Of a stretch of 61,800 bases of DNA, positions 59,692-61,800 are shown piece by piece. Source of the stretch: UBA6918 sp040754425 (lineage in GTDB: Bacteria > Pseudomonadota > Gammaproteobacteria > Burkholderiales > Thiobacillaceae). A program made the translations under genes and the position numbers. The DNA lies in assembly GCA_040754425.1 (NCBI GenBank), contig JBFMCR010000010.1, positions 1-61,800 on the forward strand. Reading direction: 5' to 3'. How positions within the stretch are numbered: the first letter of the stretch is position 1; each line of letters starts with the position of its first letter. The notes beneath the pieces were generated by a model. That model was not told the origin of the DNA. It did no database searches and worked only from the letters and a program-made list of their open reading frames with translations.

Positions 59692-60366
59692 ATGCTCAGC
59701 GACGCCAACCTGGCCGCGATCCTGCTGACCCTGAAGCTGGCCACGCTGGTCACGGTGATCCTGCTGCTGGTCGGCACGCCCATCGCCTGGTGGCTGGCCC
59801 GCACCCGCTCCTGGTGGAAGGGACCGATCAGCGCGGTGGTGGCCCTGCCCATCGTGCTGCCGCCGTCCGTGCTCGGCTTCTACCTGCTCGTCGCCATGGG
59901 GCCGAACGGACCGGTCGGCCGGCTCACCCAGGCCCTGGGCCTGGGTACCTTGCCGTTCACCTTTGCCGGGTTGGTGGTGGCCTCGGTGTTCTATTCCCTG
60001 CCCTTCGTGGTGCAGCCGATCCAGAACGCCTTCGAGGCCATGGGCGAGCGCCCCCTGGAGGTGGCAGCCAGCTTGCGCGCCGGGCCGCTGGATCGCTTCT
60101 TCACCGTCGCCGTGCCCTTGTCCAGCCCCGGTTTTCTCACCGCCGGGGTACTGGGCTTTGCCCACACTGTGGGCGAATTCGGGGTGGTGCTGATGATCGG
60201 CGGCAACATCCCCGGTGTCACCCGCGTCGTATCGGTGCAGATCTACGATTACGTCGAGGCGTTCGAATACGCCGATGCCCATATCCTGTCGGGCATCATG
60301 CTGGCGTTCTCCTTCACGGTCCTGCTGGCCATGTACCTGCTCAACCCGACCCGGACGCACAAATGA
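59692..60366 (+). CDS. modB: molybdate ABC transporter permease
   Basis: The 224-residue inner-membrane protein has five hydrophobic segments and the ABC-binding loop EVAASLRAGPLDRFFTVAVPL. It forms the molybdate channel with ModC. It overlaps modC by four bases. Confidence 0.95.
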   Translation: MLSDANLAAILLTLKLATLVTVILLLVGTPIAWWLARTRSWWKGPISAVVALPIVLPPSVLGFYLLVAMGPNGPVGRLTQALGLGTLPFTFAGLVVASVFYSLPFVVQPIQNAFEAMGERPLEVAASLRAGPLDRFFTVAVPLSSPGFLTAGVLGFAHTVGEFGVVLMIGGNIPGVTRVVSVQIYDYVEAFEYADAHILSGIMLAFSFTVLLAMYLLNPTRTHK

Positions 60367-61430
60367 TCCGGGCCCGATTCAAGCTCGCCTTTCCCGAGTT
60401 CGCGCTCGACGTCGATCTCGACCTGCCCGGCCGCGGCGTTGTCGCCCTGTTTGGCCACTCCGGCTCGGGCAAGACTACCTTGCTGCGTGCCATCGCCGGT
60501 TTGGAAAAAGTCCCCCGCGGTTTTCTCGAAGTGAACGGCTCGGTCTGGCAGGACGCGGCGACTTTTCTTCCTGTCCACAAACGTCCATTGGGCTTCGTAT
60601 TCCAGGAAGCCAGCCTGTTCCCGCATCTTTCCGTGCGCGCCAATCTCGCATACGGCATGCGCCGCGTGCCGGCGGCAAGCCGCAAGGTGTCGCTCGATCA
60701 CGCCGTGGAACTGCTCGGCATCGGCCCGCTGCTCGACCGCATGCCCGGGCGCCTTTCCGGCGGCGAGCGCCAGCGTGTGGCCATCGCCCGCGCGCTTGCC
60801 GTAAGCCCCGCCATCCTGCTCATGGACGAGCCGCTCGCCGCGCTCGACCTCGCGCGCAAGCAGGAAATCCTGCCCTACCTTGAGCGCCTGCACGAAGAAC
60901 TGGAAATCCCGCTTGTCTATGTATCCCACGCCCCGGACGAAGTCGCGCGCCTGGCCGACACCCTCGTGGCGATGGAGCAAGGCAGGGTGGTGGCGCAAGG
61001 CCCGCTGCTCGAAACCCTGGCCCGCCTCGACCTGCCGATCCGGCTGGGCGAAGACGCCGGCGTGGTGCTGGAAGGCGAAATCGCCGAACTCGACGCCGAC
61101 TGGCACCTCGCCCGCATCGCCTTCGCCGGCGGCGGCCTGTGGGTGCGCGAAAGCGGCCTCGCCGTCGGACGACAGGTAAGAGTGCGCATCCTCGCGCGCG
61201 ACATCAGCATCGCCCTCACCCCCCAGGCCGACAACAGCATCCTCAACGTCATCCCCGCCACCGTCGAACAACTCGCCGACGAAACCCACCCCGCGCTCGC
61301 GCTGGTGAAACTCGACGCCGGCGGCGCCCCGCTGGTCGCGCGCATCACCCGCCGCTCGGCGGCGAAGCTGCAACTGCAGCCGGGCATGAAGGTGTGGGCG
61401 CAGATCAAGGCGGTGGCCTTGGTGGGATAA
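60363..61430 (+). CDS. modC: molybdate ABC transporter ATPase
   Basis: The 355-residue protein has an ATPase domain with Walker A GHSGSGKTT, signature LSGGERQRVAIARAL and Walker B ILLMDEPLAALD, then a C-terminal MOP/TOBE domain (about 290-355: NSILNVIPATVEQLADETHP). It drives molybdate uptake. Confidence 0.95.
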   Translation: MIRARFKLAFPEFALDVDLDLPGRGVVALFGHSGSGKTTLLRAIAGLEKVPRGFLEVNGSVWQDAATFLPVHKRPLGFVFQEASLFPHLSVRANLAYGMRRVPAASRKVSLDHAVELLGIGPLLDRMPGRLSGGERQRVAIARALAVSPAILLMDEPLAALDLARKQEILPYLERLHEELEIPLVYVSHAPDEVARLADTLVAMEQGRVVAQGPLLETLARLDLPIRLGEDAGVVLEGEIAELDADWHLARIAFAGGGLWVRESGLAVGRQVRVRILARDISIALTPQADNSILNVIPATVEQLADETHPALALVKLDAGGAPLVARITRRSAAKLQLQPGMKVWAQIKAVALVG

Positions 61431-61449
61431 ATGCATATATTTGTGTCGT

Positions 61450-61539
61450 ATATCCGACATTATCTAGATAATGCCGGTTATAAGGCGCATTGTTGACCAT
61501 TGCAGGTTCAGCGCATAATATGGCTTATATCCGACATTA
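61450..61539. promoter_or_regulatory. repeated motif and palindrome after modC
   Basis: TATATCCGACATTA occurs at 61450-61463 and 61526-61539, 76 bases apart. The first copy runs into a perfect 16-bp palindrome CATTATCTAGATAATG (61459-61474). These may be operator sites for the gene starting at 61568 or form an unusual terminator for modC. Confidence 0.5.
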
Positions 61540-61567
61540 AGCCGTTTGTGCAGGAATCGAGCCACAT

Positions 61568-61800
61568 ATGAGAAAAGCGCAAAACATCACCATGCCCCCG
61601 CATCTCGTTCAGGGGCTCAAGGGCATGGGCGAGCAGATCGCCCGCATGCGCAAGGCGCGCCGCCTGCTGCAGGCGGTGCTGGCCGACGCCGGTTGGAGAA
61701 CGATGGCCGAAGGCGAGAGCGATGCGCGGGACGAAGTCTGGGACGCGTATCGCACGACATTGGCGGATTACGCGGAGCGGGAAATCTTTGCCATGCCGGC
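61568..61800 (+). CDS. partial unidentified gene at the right edge
   Basis: ATG 61568 starts a frame of 77 full codons (MRKAQNITMPPHLVQGLKGM) that runs off the window. The sequence GEQIARMRKARRLLQAVLAD resembles the first helix of an XRE-type DNA-binding domain, but the later part does not fit. Two repeat motifs lie just upstream. No function is assigned. Confidence 0.5.
   Translation, partial: MRKAQNITMPPHLVQGLKGMGEQIARMRKARRLLQAVLADAGWRTMAEGESDARDEVWDAYRTTLADYAEREIFAMP

Overview
The window looks like a chromosomal segment of a diazotrophic betaproteobacterium, possibly in the Nitrosomonadales (Gallionellaceae/Sulfuricellaceae-like). This placement is inferred from high GC, general protein character, the O2-sensitive type of NifA and the gene repertoire; no rRNA or ribosomal protein marker is present to fix it. 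Most of the window (about 21.6-61.4 kb) is a nitrogen-fixation island.

Layout. 1-10.5 kb: housekeeping and miscellaneous genes (a CmpX-like membrane protein, prmB, a DUF504 gene, dapE, an ArsC/YffB-like gene, an Atm1-type ABC exporter, a GNAT-mutarotase fusion, a lipoprotein cytochrome c, secreted and membrane hypotheticals). 10.6-10.9 kb: a 286-bp non-autonomous element with 8-bp target duplications and ISL3-like ends. 11.0-19.1 kb: an 8.1-kb integrated phage-satellite-like island at a tRNA-Thr(CGU) gene, bounded by 46-bp perfect repeats. It carries integrase, an AlpA-like protein, a primase/helicase, an iteron-like region, an HK97-type major capsid protein and a small terminase subunit, but no portal, large terminase or tail genes. 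19.3-21.5 kb: gltX, tRNA-Val and a GlcG/HbpS-like gene.

21.6-32.8 kb: nifA (own sigma54-type promoter, four-Cys O2-sensing linker, no nifL seen), then nifB-fdxN-iscA-like-TPR-LRV-nifZ-nifZ2-orf-nifS-nifT-orf, followed by a DegT-family protein without its PLP lysine, a 2Fe-2S ferredoxin, a small orf and a SIR2-like protein. 33-42 kb: ferritin-like protein, methyltransferase, gpmI, two ZIP transporters, a HypE/ThiL-like protein, a split permease and feoAB. 42-47.1 kb (minus strand): pseudo-receiver, draT, draG, a SagB-type nitroreductase and a rhodanese-ankyrin protein. 47.1-58 kb: a divergent NifA/sigma54 control region, an Rrf2 regulator, then nifHDK, an FeSII (Shethna)-like ferredoxin, nifENX, DUF269, DUF683, fdxB and nifQ. 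58-61.4 kb: modEABC.

Together these supply iron (FeoAB), molybdate (ModABC, NifQ), sulfur (NifS), cofactor assembly (NifB/E/N/X), electron carriers, and several layers of protection and switch-off (O2-labile NifA, DraTG on NifH, a FeSII-like protein). Four sigma54-type -24/-12 promoters and four TGT-N10-ACA sites can be read directly. Intergenic regions in and near the nif part repeatedly hold short heptamer arrays, often in inverted pairs, and a REP-like element has been absorbed into the end of nifE. nifU, nifV, nifW and nifM are not in the window.
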